Origin: Bacteroidales bacterium Bact_11
GTDB lineage: Bacteria; Bacteroidota; Bacteroidia; Bacteroidales; UBA932
DNA: 39,347 nucleotides
Direction of reading: 5' to 3'
Assembly: GCA_001603505.1 (NCBI GenBank)
Contig: LUZC01000048.1
Span: forward strand, 1-39,347
The notes under the pieces are model-generated. The model did not search any database and had not been told where the DNA came from. It worked only from the letters and a program-made list of their open reading frames with translations. A program made the position numbers and the translations under genes. The number at the start of each line of letters is the position of its first letter. Positions within the stretch are counted from its first letter, which is position 1. Positions 1 to 6,897 of the stretch are shown in pieces.

Positions 1-2
1 AC

Positions 3-80
3 ATCAACCCGTACAAGCAGGATGTCTTTGTCGACCAGAAGTACTACAAGGACGCCATGGCACGTGCGGATCTTTCGTAA
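3..80 (+). CDS. 3' end of an unidentified gene (partial)
   Basis: An open frame enters from the left edge and stops with TAA at 78-80, giving 25 C-terminal residues (begins INPYKQDVFV, ends ADLS). The tail is polar and charged, with no membrane segment. It is too short to assign to a family. The transposase-like gene starts 22 bases after this stop, so the mobile element sits close against the end of this gene. Confidence 0.5.
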   Translation: MNPYKQDVFVDQKYYKDAMARADLS

Positions 81-102
81 TATCGCTTTTGATTGAATCA
101 TT

Positions 103-1107
103 ATGTTCGTACGCAGGAAAAACAATCCGTCCGGGACCATCAGCGTCTATGTCGTGGACAAGAGCCGCGGTAAGTATGAGATCGTGAAATCGTTTGGTAC
201 GGTCCGTTCGAAGGCCGATGCCGATTTGCTCGAGAACAAGGCGCGCGAATGGGTGCGGGAGCAGGAAGGCGACCCCGAGACCCTGTTCGGCGGCATGACG
301 CCGGCCCAGCTGCGGGAATACGCCGCCACGCTGCCCCAGGGACGCATCGAACTGGCCGGCCCGGAGCTGCTTTTCGGCACGCTGTTCGACCGTCTGGGTT
401 TGGGCCTGCTGCCCGAAGGTGCTTCCGAGGGCGACCGCCAGCTGCTGCGGCACATCGTGCTCTGCCGGCTCTACAATCCCGGCAACAAGCTGCGTACGAC
501 AGGCTACGTGAAGCAGTATCTGGGCGTCCGCCTGGAAGATGCGGATATCTACCGGCTGGTGGACGGCCTGCATCTGGTGGATTTCACGGTGTCCGGCAAG
601 GCCCCGGCCTCCTGCCGGATCCTCACGCTTCGCAACGCGAAAGCATCGTTCTGGCTGCTGCTGGCTGCTGATGGCAGCCCAGTGGCGGCCAGGCTGCTTG
701 ATAAGCGGCGCGTGTCTGTGAAATCGCTCGATAAATCGGTGCAACGGCTCTCCCGCAAACTGGGCGCCACGGAACCCATCCCCGTGCTGCGGGGAGGTGA
801 AGGGGAGAAGCCGCTGCTTCGCGATTTCCGGATCAGCAAGAAAGATCTCGACACGAAACCGTTCAACCGGCGGAAAGCCGGCCGCATCGAGGGGCACCTG
901 TGCGTTTGCATGGCTGCCTGCGCGGTGCTGGCGGAATGGGAAAGAATGATCGCGGCAGCCGGGACCTGCACATCCATGGCGCAGGTCCGTGCGGCTGCCG
1001 CTTCACTCTTCCGCCTCAACTATCTGTCATCCTACACCGGCCGTCCCAAATCGGTCCTCCTACAGATGACACCCCTTCAAAAACAACTCTTCGACCTGAT
1101 TCATTGA
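103..1107 (+). CDS. IS1634-type transposase remnant with internal deletion (334 aa)
   Basis: The start MFVRRKNNPSGTISVYVVDK and the following RGKYEIVKSFGT match the N-terminal region of IS1634/IS4-superfamily transposases common in Bacteroidales. The C-terminal part (about residues 240-334: FRISKKDLDTKPFNRRKAGR, then IEGHLCVCMAA) resembles the segment that follows the catalytic core in this family, where the element probes for IE/gHl motifs. Full-length relatives are usually about 550-600 residues. Here the middle, which should carry the DDE catalytic core, is missing, yet the reading frame stays open across the junction. It is therefore unlikely to transpose by itself. The ORF is uninterrupted, so it may be a recent deletion derivative or a non-autonomous copy. 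The family call is by motif only, and the exact deletion junction (near residues 190-240) is inferred. Confidence 0.65.
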   Translation: MFVRRKNNPSGTISVYVVDKSRGKYEIVKSFGTVRSKADADLLENKAREWVREQEGDPETLFGGMTPAQLREYAATLPQGRIELAGPELLFGTLFDRLGLGLLPEGASEGDRQLLRHIVLCRLYNPGNKLRTTGYVKQYLGVRLEDADIYRLVDGLHLVDFTVSGKAPASCRILTLRNAKASFWLLLAADGSPVAARLLDKRRVSVKSLDKSVQRLSRKLGATEPIPVLRGGEGEKPLLRDFRISKKDLDTKPFNRRKAGRIEGHLCVCMAACAVLAEWERMIAAAGTCTSMAQVRAAAASLFRLNYLSSYTGRPKSVLLQMTPLQKQLFDLIH

Positions 1108-1155
1108 TTATTCTTACGTAACGGCTTGTGCGACACTGGCGCGGGTGGGTAGTTG

Positions 1156-1246
1156 TTCCAGGAACCATGCCACCCTCGGCAGTGTAAGAGGGAGGGGCCC
1201 ATGCGTTAGCATGGGAGGGGTTGAGCGAAGCGAGACGTTCCTGGAA
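1156..1246. repeat. Structured palindromic element (REP/MITE-like)
   Basis: Outer 10-base arms TTCCAGGAAC (1156-1165) and GTTCCTGGAA (1237-1246) are perfect inverted repeats. Inside lies a perfect 7-base hairpin, CCCATGC (1198-1204), loop GTTA, GCATGGG (1209-1215), flanked by GAGGGAGGGG and GGAGGGG tracts and a GAGCGAAGCGAG segment. The region is non-coding, sits between the transposase remnant and the convergent dipeptidase gene, and looks like a dispersed folded repeat. No second copy was noticed in this window. Confidence 0.5.
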
Positions 1247-1274
1247 GAACACCCAGAGCGCCAAGAACACAAGC

Positions 1275-2621
1275 CTAGAAGTATTTGTAAAAGAGCGCGA
1301 TGGATTCCATGCCCTTGAAGAGTTGATCGATGAGATAGCTTTCGTTGGGGGAGTGGATGAAGTCGCGTTCGAGACCGAAGCCCATCAGCAGCGGATCCGC
1401 GTGCAGCGCCCGCTGCATCTCCGCCAGAATGGCGATGCTGCCGCCGCCCCGGCTCGGCACAGGCTCAATGCCGTACACCTCGCCCACGGCACGCGAAGCC
1501 GCCTTGTAGGCCTTCGACGAAATCGGAATCAGGAACCCGTCGCCGCCGTGCCGTTCGTACACATCGACCGTCACGCCCTTCGGGGCAATCGCCTTGAAAT
1601 GCTTCGCGAAGAGCTTGGCGATGGTCTTCGAATCCTGGTTCGGCACCAGACGCATCGAAATCTTCGCGTGCGCCGTGCTCGGGATCACCGTCTTCGACCC
1701 TTCACCCGTATAACCGCCCCAGATGCCGTTCACGTCGAGGCAGGGCCGGATGCCCACGCGCTCTAGCGTCGTGTAGCCTTTCTCTCCGGTGAGCGCCTTG
1801 ACACCGATGCCGTTCATGTATTCCTTCGCATCGTACGGCGCGCGTCCCAGCATCTTGCGGTCCTTGCGGCTTAGTTCCACCACGTCGTCGTAGAACCCCT
1901 TGATGGTGATGTGGCCGTCTTCGTCGATGAGCGATGCGATCATCTTGCAGAGCGTGTTGATCGGATTGAACACGCCGCCGCCGTAGTGGCCGGAATGCAG
2001 GTCCTTGTTGGGACCGGTGACTTTTACTTCCATGTAGGTGATGCCGCGCATGCCGCAGTTGATGGAAGGTACCTTCTCGTTGAGCATCGTGGTGTCGGAC
2101 ACGAGAATGATGTCGCAGGAGAGCAGCTTCTTGTGCGTCTTGATCCACTTCGAGAGTGCCGCAGAACCCATTTCCTCCTCACCTTCAAAAATGAACTTGA
2201 TGTTGTGGCGGAGTTTGTTCTCATGAACCAGATACTCGAATGCCTTGATGTGCATGAACGTCTGGCCCTTGTCGTCGTTGGCGCCGCGTGCGTAGATGGC
2301 CCCGTCGCGGATATCGGGTTCGAAAGGCGGGGTGACCCAGAGGTTGAGGGGATCGACCGGCATCACGTCGTAGTGACCATACACCAGCACGGTGGGTTTC
2401 GTGGGATCGATGATCTTCTCGCCGAATACCACCGGATGCCCGGTCGTCTCATACACGCCCGCCCGGTCGGCGCCGGCGGCCAGCAGCAGCTCGGTGAGCC
2501 TTTCGGCACAGCGGTACATGTCGTTCTTGTGGGCCTCTTCGGAACTGATCGACGGGATTCGGAGCAGCGAGAACAACTCTTCGAAAAACCGTTCCCGATT
2601 TTTTTCAATGTATTGTTTCAT
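1275..2621 (-). CDS. M20 family metallodipeptidase (448 aa)
   Basis: Cytosolic zinc-type dipeptidase of the M20 family, CNDP/PepV-like branch. Family residues visible: the metal ligand and catalytic motif YGHYDVMPVDP (H83, D85), the bridging aspartate in ARGANDDKG (D116), the catalytic/metal glutamates in FEGEEEMGS (E149, E150), an aspartate in LVSDTT, and the C-terminal ligand histidine in DFIHSPNE. The GSKTVIPSTAHAKISMRLVP segment belongs to the dimerisation domain. There is no signal peptide. An in-frame TTG exists two codons upstream (2627), but ATG at 2621 is preferred. It is transcribed divergently from the TraX-like gene, with a TATATTTG -7 element 26 bases upstream. The substrate is presumed to be di- or small peptides; exact specificity cannot be read. 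Confidence 0.9.
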   Translation of the reverse strand: MKQYIEKNRERFFEELFSLLRIPSISSEEAHKNDMYRCAERLTELLLAAGADRAGVYETTGHPVVFGEKIIDPTKPTVLVYGHYDVMPVDPLNLWVTPPFEPDIRDGAIYARGANDDKGQTFMHIKAFEYLVHENKLRHNIKFIFEGEEEMGSAALSKWIKTHKKLLSCDIILVSDTTMLNEKVPSINCGMRGITYMEVKVTGPNKDLHSGHYGGGVFNPINTLCKMIASLIDEDGHITIKGFYDDVVELSRKDRKMLGRAPYDAKEYMNGIGVKALTGEKGYTTLERVGIRPCLDVNGIWGGYTGEGSKTVIPSTAHAKISMRLVPNQDSKTIAKLFAKHFKAIAPKGVTVDVYERHGGDGFLIPISSKAYKAASRAVGEVYGIEPVPSRGGGSIAILAEMQRALHADPLLMGFGLERDFIHSPNESYLIDQLFKGMESIALFYKYF

Positions 2622-2632
2622 AGCCAATTTTA

Positions 2633-2664
2633 TTTACCATTTCCTACAAATATAACTATTTTTG
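2633..2664 (+). promoter_or_regulatory. Promoter for the TraX-like gene
   Basis: TATTTTTG (-7, perfect TAnnTTTG) at 2657-2664, with TTTA 20 bases upstream at 2633-2636 as a near-consensus -33. The leader to the ATG at 2682 would be about 10-15 bases. Confidence 0.55.
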
Positions 2665-2679
2665 CAGAAATATAGCAGA
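2647..2679 (-). promoter_or_regulatory. Bacteroidota-type promoter for the M20 dipeptidase
   Basis: On the minus strand a perfect TAnnTTTG -7 element, TATATTTG, lies at 2647-2654, and a TCTG (-33-like) lies 21 bases upstream at 2676-2679. The -7 elements of this promoter and of the opposite traX promoter are only 2 bases apart. Confidence 0.5.
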
Positions 2680-2681
2680 AA

Positions 2682-3410
2682 ATGACGCAGGCAGAATTGG
2701 AATCCCCGTTGAAACCGTGGCAGATATTGAGCGGAAGCTGGTTGAAGGTCATCGCCGTGACAACGATGCTGATCGACCATCTGGCCGCGTTTTACTGGGG
2801 TAAGATGGAGCCTTTTCAGGCAGTCTGGTTTACCATCGGCCACCACGCGTTCACACCCTACCTGATCCTGCGGATCATCGGCCGCATCTCATTCCCCATT
2901 TTCGCTTTCCTGATTGTCGAAGGGTTCCAGCATACGCGCGACAGAAAGCGATATGGACGGAATCTGCTGCTTTTCGCCTTCCTGTCGGAAATCCCATGGA
3001 ACCTGGTCCATTCTGGTACCTGGCATTATCCTGGCCAGAACGTGTTCTTCACCCTGTTCCTTGGCTATCTGGGTCTTTGCGCCATCGCGTATTTCAAGGA
3101 CGACGGGAGGCGGCTGCTGGCCGCATTGCTGGGGCTGCTTGCCCTATCCGTGCTCCTGCGGTGTGATTACGGATGCAGCGGGTATGGATTCATCCTCCTG
3201 CTATATGTCTTGCGCAACAACAAGATCCTGCAGGCCATCATCGGCTCGTGTGTGCTGGGGAGCCGGTGGATTGCCGGGTTGGCATTCATCCCCATCAACA
3301 TGTATAATGGGAAACGCGGATTTGTAAAAGGACCCGTAGCAAAATATTTCTTTTACATATTCTACCCGCTTCATCTGCTGATTATTTATTACTTACGGAT
3401 TTTTTTATAA
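2682..3410 (+). CDS. TraX family integral membrane protein (242 aa)
   Basis: Polytopic inner-membrane protein of the TraX family, named after the F-plasmid pilin N-acetylase but widespread on chromosomes as probable acyltransferases. Recognisable family blocks: SWLKVIAVTTMLIDHLAAF near the N-terminus, GRISFPIFAFLIVEGFQHTR around residues 68-87, FLSEIPWNLV around 100-110, and a C-terminal HLLIIYYLRI segment. About seven to eight hydrophobic stretches are visible. No conjugation genes are nearby, so a role in pilin acetylation is unlikely; acetylation of an unknown surface molecule is an inference from the family. The gene is followed directly by the tig promoter, which overlaps its stop codon. 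Confidence 0.8.
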   Translation: MTQAELESPLKPWQILSGSWLKVIAVTTMLIDHLAAFYWGKMEPFQAVWFTIGHHAFTPYLILRIIGRISFPIFAFLIVEGFQHTRDRKRYGRNLLLFAFLSEIPWNLVHSGTWHYPGQNVFFTLFLGYLGLCAIAYFKDDGRRLLAALLGLLALSVLLRCDYGCSGYGFILLLYVLRNNKILQAIIGSCVLGSRWIAGLAFIPINMYNGKRGFVKGPVAKYFFYIFYPLHLLIIYYLRIFL

Positions 3411-3415
3411 CTTTG
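3385..3415 (+). promoter_or_regulatory. Promoter of the tig-clpP-clpX operon
   Basis: A perfect -7 element, TAACTTTG (3408-3415), overlaps the traX stop codon. TTTA at 3385-3388 lies 19 bases upstream as a near-consensus -33. This places transcription start near 3422, about 38 bases before the tig ATG. Confidence 0.6.
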
Positions 3416-3459
3416 CACCCCCTTATACGGAATAACCCCGAAATAATATTTTGATCTAT

Positions 3460-4782
3460 ATGAAAGTTACGAAGAATCAGGTTGACGACCTCAATATGAC
3501 CGTCAGCATCGCCCTCGACAAGAATGATTGGGCTGAACCCAGGAAGAAGAAACTGAACGAATTCCGCCGCAACGCCGACATCCGCGGATTCCGTCGCGGA
3601 ATGGCCCCTATGTCGCTCATCGAGAAGGTCCATGGCGGACAGGCGCTGGCCGAGGTGGTCAACAAACTGATCACCGACGAACTCAACAAATTCATCGAAG
3701 ACAACAAGCTGAACATCCTCGGTGAACCGCTGCCGAGCGAGAAGCAGTCCGACAACAACTGGGAGAATCCCGATGAATTCGTGTTCGATTTCGACCTGGC
3801 CGTCGCACCCGAGGTCAACATCACCGTCACTGCCGACGACAAGATCCCGTACTATACCGTGACCGTTACCGCCGCCGCGCTCAAAGATTACAAGCAGGGC
3901 TTGCTCAAGCAGTTCGGCCAGCTCGAGAGCGCCGAGGTCTCCAAGGACGACGATTTCGTGATTGCCGACTTCACCAGCGGCGACCAGAAGGTGGAGGGAG
4001 CCTACGTGGCCCTTCGCAGCATCTCCGACGCGAAGATCAAGAAGGGATTCGTGGGTCTGAAGAAAGATGATACCAAGCAGGTTGACATCGTGAAGACCTT
4101 CACCAACGAAGCCGACCGCGCCGCGATGTTCCATGTGAAGAAGGAAGAGCTCGCGAACCTTCCTGACAAGTGGACCATGACCGTCAAGGACATCAAGACC
4201 TTCGTGGATGCGCCGATGACCCAGGCTACGTTCGACCAGGTGTTCGGCGAGGGTGCCTGCAAGGACGAGGCCGAATTCGACGCCAAGGTCAAGGAACGCC
4301 TCCAGGGCGAATATGCGCAGGAGAGCGACTACCGATTCATGATCGACGCCAAGGAATACCTCATCGAAAAAGCCGCCATCCAGCTGCCCGACGCATTCAT
4401 GAAACGCTGGATCAAGTTTGCCAACGACGACAAGTTCACCATGGAGCAGATCGAGGCCGAGTACGACCTCTTCGCCAAGGACTTCCGCTGGAACATGGTG
4501 CGTGGCAAGATCATGAAGGACAATGGCCTGAAGGTCGGGAAAGACGACGTGATGAAGCAGGCCATGTCGATGGCTGCTTACCAGTTCGCCATGTACGGCA
4601 TGCAGAACGTGCCCGAAGAACACCTCACCAAGTATGCGGAGCAGCTGCTCGGCGACCGCCAGCAGGCCGACCGCATCCTGGAGAAGGTGGAAGACGACAT
4701 CGCCCTGACCTGGGTGCGCAAGACCGCGACCATCGAAAAGAAAAAGATTTCGCTCGAAAAGATGCGCGAACTTACCAAATAA
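3460..4782 (+). CDS. tig: Trigger factor (440 aa)
   Basis: Ribosome-associated chaperone and peptidyl-prolyl isomerase that binds nascent chains. The N-terminal ribosome-binding domain carries the signature GFRRGMAPMSLIEK (about residues 45-58; consensus GFRxGxxP). A divergent central FKBP-like region follows (about 150-240), then a helical C-terminal chaperone domain with KEYLIEKAAIQLPDAFMKRW. The isomerase domain is poorly conserved, as is usual for Bacteroidota trigger factors. ATG at 3460 is chosen over an in-frame TTG at 3451 because the family begins MKVTKN. It is the first gene of tig-clpP-clpX, 9 bases ahead of clpP, the classical arrangement joining nascent-chain folding with protein degradation. 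Confidence 0.93.
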   Translation: MKVTKNQVDDLNMTVSIALDKNDWAEPRKKKLNEFRRNADIRGFRRGMAPMSLIEKVHGGQALAEVVNKLITDELNKFIEDNKLNILGEPLPSEKQSDNNWENPDEFVFDFDLAVAPEVNITVTADDKIPYYTVTVTAAALKDYKQGLLKQFGQLESAEVSKDDDFVIADFTSGDQKVEGAYVALRSISDAKIKKGFVGLKKDDTKQVDIVKTFTNEADRAAMFHVKKEELANLPDKWTMTVKDIKTFVDAPMTQATFDQVFGEGACKDEAEFDAKVKERLQGEYAQESDYRFMIDAKEYLIEKAAIQLPDAFMKRWIKFANDDKFTMEQIEAEYDLFAKDFRWNMVRGKIMKDNGLKVGKDDVMKQAMSMAAYQFAMYGMQNVPEEHLTKYAEQLLGDRQQADRILEKVEDDIALTWVRKTATIEKKKISLEKMRELTK

Positions 4783-4791
4783 TCCCGATCC

Positions 4792-5475
4792 ATGACCGAA
4801 TTCGAAAAATACGCCATCCACGGACGAGGCATCAGTTCGCTGAGTCTGCACCGGTTCAACTCGCTCTACGCGAGCTATATCAACCCGATGATCATCGAAG
4901 AGCGCCAGTTGAACGTGGCCCAGATGGACGTGTTCAGCCGCTTGATGATGGACCGCATCATTTTTCTGGGCTGTCCTATCAACGATGATGTGGCCAACAT
5001 CATCCAGGCCCAGCTGCTGTTCCTCGAGAGCAACGATCCCAAAGCGGATATCATGCTCTACATCAATTCGCCCGGCGGTGTGGTCTATTCCGGTCTCGGC
5101 ATTTACGACACGATGCAGACCATCCAGCCCGACGTTGCGACCATCTGCACCGGCATGGCCGCGTCCATGGCTTCGATCCTGCTGGCGGCCGGCGCCAAGG
5201 GCAAGCGCTCCGCCCTTCCTCACTCCCGCGTGATGATCCATCAGCCGATGGGTGGTGCCGAAGGCCAGGCCTCCGAGATGGAGATTACTGTCCGCGAGAT
5301 TGTCAAACTCAAGCAGGAACTCTACCAGATCTTGTGTGACCACACCGGCAAGCCGATGGAACAGATCGTCAAGGACGCTGACCGCGATTTCTGGATGACT
5401 GCCTCCGAAGCCCTGGCCTACGGAATGGTGGACCGCATCGTCGAAAAGAGCAAAAATGGCAAAGAAGGACGATAA
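4792..5475 (+). CDS. clpP: ATP-dependent Clp protease proteolytic subunit (227 aa)
   Basis: Serine peptidase that forms the double-heptamer chamber and works with ClpX and ClpC, both encoded in this window. The catalytic triad is complete: S125 in GMAASMAS, H150 in SRVMIHQP, and D199 in the DADRDFW segment. The [11 protein letters not shown] motif and the handle region (residues about 155-185) are intact. The N-terminal extension of about 30-40 residues is longer than in E. coli, consistent with a propeptide. The last 20 bases overlap the start of clpX, implying translational coupling. Confidence 0.97.
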   Translation: MTEFEKYAIHGRGISSLSLHRFNSLYASYINPMIIEERQLNVAQMDVFSRLMMDRIIFLGCPINDDVANIIQAQLLFLESNDPKADIMLYINSPGGVVYSGLGIYDTMQTIQPDVATICTGMAASMASILLAAGAKGKRSALPHSRVMIHQPMGGAEGQASEMEITVREIVKLKQELYQILCDHTGKPMEQIVKDADRDFWMTASEALAYGMVDRIVEKSKNGKEGR

Positions 5476-6718
5476 GCATACCCACTCAACGGGGAACGAC
5501 CATTGCGCGTTCTGCGGGCGGAGCCAGAATGAAGTTGAGTTGTTGATTTCTGCTGAAAACGTGGCCATCTGTTCCGATTGTGCCATGATGGCTTATGAGT
5601 ACGCCAAGGAGGCGCTCAATCCTTCGTCCGACGACCACATCCGCACCAACGGCAAGATTGTCGGGGAGAGCAAACTGTTCAAGCCCGCGGAGATCAAAGC
5701 GTTTCTCGACGAGTATGTAATCGGTCAGGACGAGGCCAAACGTTTCCTCGCCGTGGCTGTGTACAACCACTACAAGCGCATCAACCTGAAGGACGATCTG
5801 ATTGAAAAATCCAATATCCTGATGGTGGGGCCTACCGGTACCGGCAAGACGCTGCTTGCGCGGACCATCGCCAAGATGCTCAACGTCCCCTTCGCCATTG
5901 TCGACGCTACTGTTCTTACGGAGGCCGGCTATGTGGGTGAAGATGTGGAGAGCATCCTTACGCGGCTTCTGCAGGATGCCGACTATGACGTGGAAAAGGC
6001 CGAGAAGGGCATCGTGTTCATCGACGAGATTGACAAGATCGCCCGCAAGAGCGACAATCCCTCTATTACCCGCGATGTTTCGGGCGAGGGCGTGCAGCAG
6101 GCGCTTTTGAAAATCCTCGAAGGCAGTATCGTCAACGTGCCTCCCCAGGGCGGCCGCAAGCACCCCGAGCAGCGCATGATCTCGGTCAACACCGAGAACA
6201 TCCTGTTCATCTGCGGCGGTGCCTTCGAAGGCATCGACCGCTATATCGCACACCGGCTCAACACCCAGGTCATCGGCTATGGCGCACGCAAGAAACATGA
6301 GATGATCGATACCGACAACCTCGTGCAGTACGTCGCCCCGCAGGACCTGCGCTCCTATGGCCTGATTCCTGAGATTATCGGCCGTCTTCCGGTCCTCTGC
6401 CACCTTGATCCGCTCGACCGTCCTACACTGCTGGCCATCCTCACTCGCCCGAAGAACGCGCTGGTGAAGCAGTACCAGGAACTCTTCGCGCTCGACGGCA
6501 TCAAGTTGCGCATCAAGCCCGAGGTGCTGGAATTCATCGTGGATACGTCGATCCAGTACAAGCTGGGCGCCCGTGGCCTCCGTTCCATCTGCGAAGCGAT
6601 CATGACCGATGCGATGTTCGATGCGCCCACCAGCCGCCGGAAGCAGTTGACCATCACGCTGGAATACGCGAAGGAAAAGGTGGAGAAATTCGCCGGCAAG
6701 ATGATCGGCTTGCAATAA
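5456..6718 (+). CDS. clpX: ATP-dependent Clp protease ATP-binding subunit ClpX (420 aa)
   Basis: AAA+ unfoldase that delivers substrates to ClpP. The N-terminal zinc-binding domain has C17, C20, C39 and C42. Walker A is GPTGTGKT (125-132), Walker B is VFIDEID (about 187-193), and the pore-1 loop is GYVGEDVE. The pore-2 RKH position reads ARKKHE, and the ClpP-docking IGF position reads IGY. Sensor-2 lies near GARGLRSI. Length and domain order are normal. The start codon lies inside the clpP coding end (20-base overlap), and the gene is followed by a very strong palindromic terminator. Confidence 0.97.
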   Translation: MAKKDDKHTHSTGNDHCAFCGRSQNEVELLISAENVAICSDCAMMAYEYAKEALNPSSDDHIRTNGKIVGESKLFKPAEIKAFLDEYVIGQDEAKRFLAVAVYNHYKRINLKDDLIEKSNILMVGPTGTGKTLLARTIAKMLNVPFAIVDATVLTEAGYVGEDVESILTRLLQDADYDVEKAEKGIVFIDEIDKIARKSDNPSITRDVSGEGVQQALLKILEGSIVNVPPQGGRKHPEQRMISVNTENILFICGGAFEGIDRYIAHRLNTQVIGYGARKKHEMIDTDNLVQYVAPQDLRSYGLIPEIIGRLPVLCHLDPLDRPTLLAILTRPKNALVKQYQELFALDGIKLRIKPEVLEFIVDTSIQYKLGARGLRSICEAIMTDAMFDAPTSRRKQLTITLEYAKEKVEKFAGKMIGLQ

Positions 6719-6731
6719 TCAGTGAGGAAAA

Positions 6732-6773
6732 GGTACAAAAAAAGCAGACTCGATAGTCTGCTTTTTTTGTACC
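6732..6773. terminator. Bidirectional rho-independent terminator (perfect 19-base inverted repeat)
   Basis: GGTACAAAAAAAGCAGACT and its exact reverse complement flank a CGAT loop. The core stem GCAGACT/AGTCTGC carries a run of seven T on either strand, so it can end both the rightward tig-clpP-clpX transcript and the leftward tRNA-Lys transcript. The right arm reaches four bases into the tRNA gene (6770-6773). Confidence 0.85.
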
Positions 6774-6842
6774 CCCTCAGGGGCTCGAACCCTGGACCCC
6801 AACATTAAGAGTGTCGTGCTCTACCAACTGAGCTAAGGAGGT
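6770..6842 (-). tRNA. tRNA-Lys (anticodon CTT)
   Basis: The minus strand folds as a full cloverleaf. The acceptor stem is ACCTCCT/AGGGGGT with one T-G pair, followed by T8 and A9. The D arm is GCTC-AGTTGGTA-GAGC. The anticodon stem CGACA/TGTTG has loop CTCTTAA, giving anticodon CTT. The variable loop is GGGTC and the T arm is CAGGG-TTCGAGC-CCCTG. The discriminator base is A. The CCA end is not encoded. The gene is 73 bases and reads AAG lysine codons. It has its own promoter and terminator, so it is monocistronic. Confidence 0.93.
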
Positions 6843-6861
6843 ATCCCGTTGTTTGGGACTG

Positions 6862-6892
6862 CAAATGTAGAAACTTTTTTTCTACCTGCAAA
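6862..6892 (-). promoter_or_regulatory. Promoter of tRNA-Lys
   Basis: On the minus strand TTTG (6889-6892), a 19-base spacer and TACATTTG (6862-6869) match the Bacteroidota -33/-7 consensus; transcription would start about 13 bases before the mature tRNA. An inverted repeat, GTAGAAA (6867-6873) and TTTCTAC (6879-6885), lies between and over these elements. Confidence 0.65.
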
Positions 6893-6897
6893 ATTTT

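Noticed and set aside
1016-1270. 84-codon minus-strand ORF over the palindromic element
   Set aside because: It lies across the structured repeat and the transposase end and has no promoter; a by-product of the repeat.
2682-3410. TraX-like gene as a sign of a conjugative element
   Set aside because: No relaxase, coupling protein or Tra operon is nearby, and chromosomal TraX-family genes are common.
3382-5586. Long minus-strand ORF (734 codons) opposite tig and clpP
   Set aside because: It mirrors two certain genes, its translation is His/Asp/Val-rich without any family motif, and such antisense frames are expected from GC-rich codon bias.
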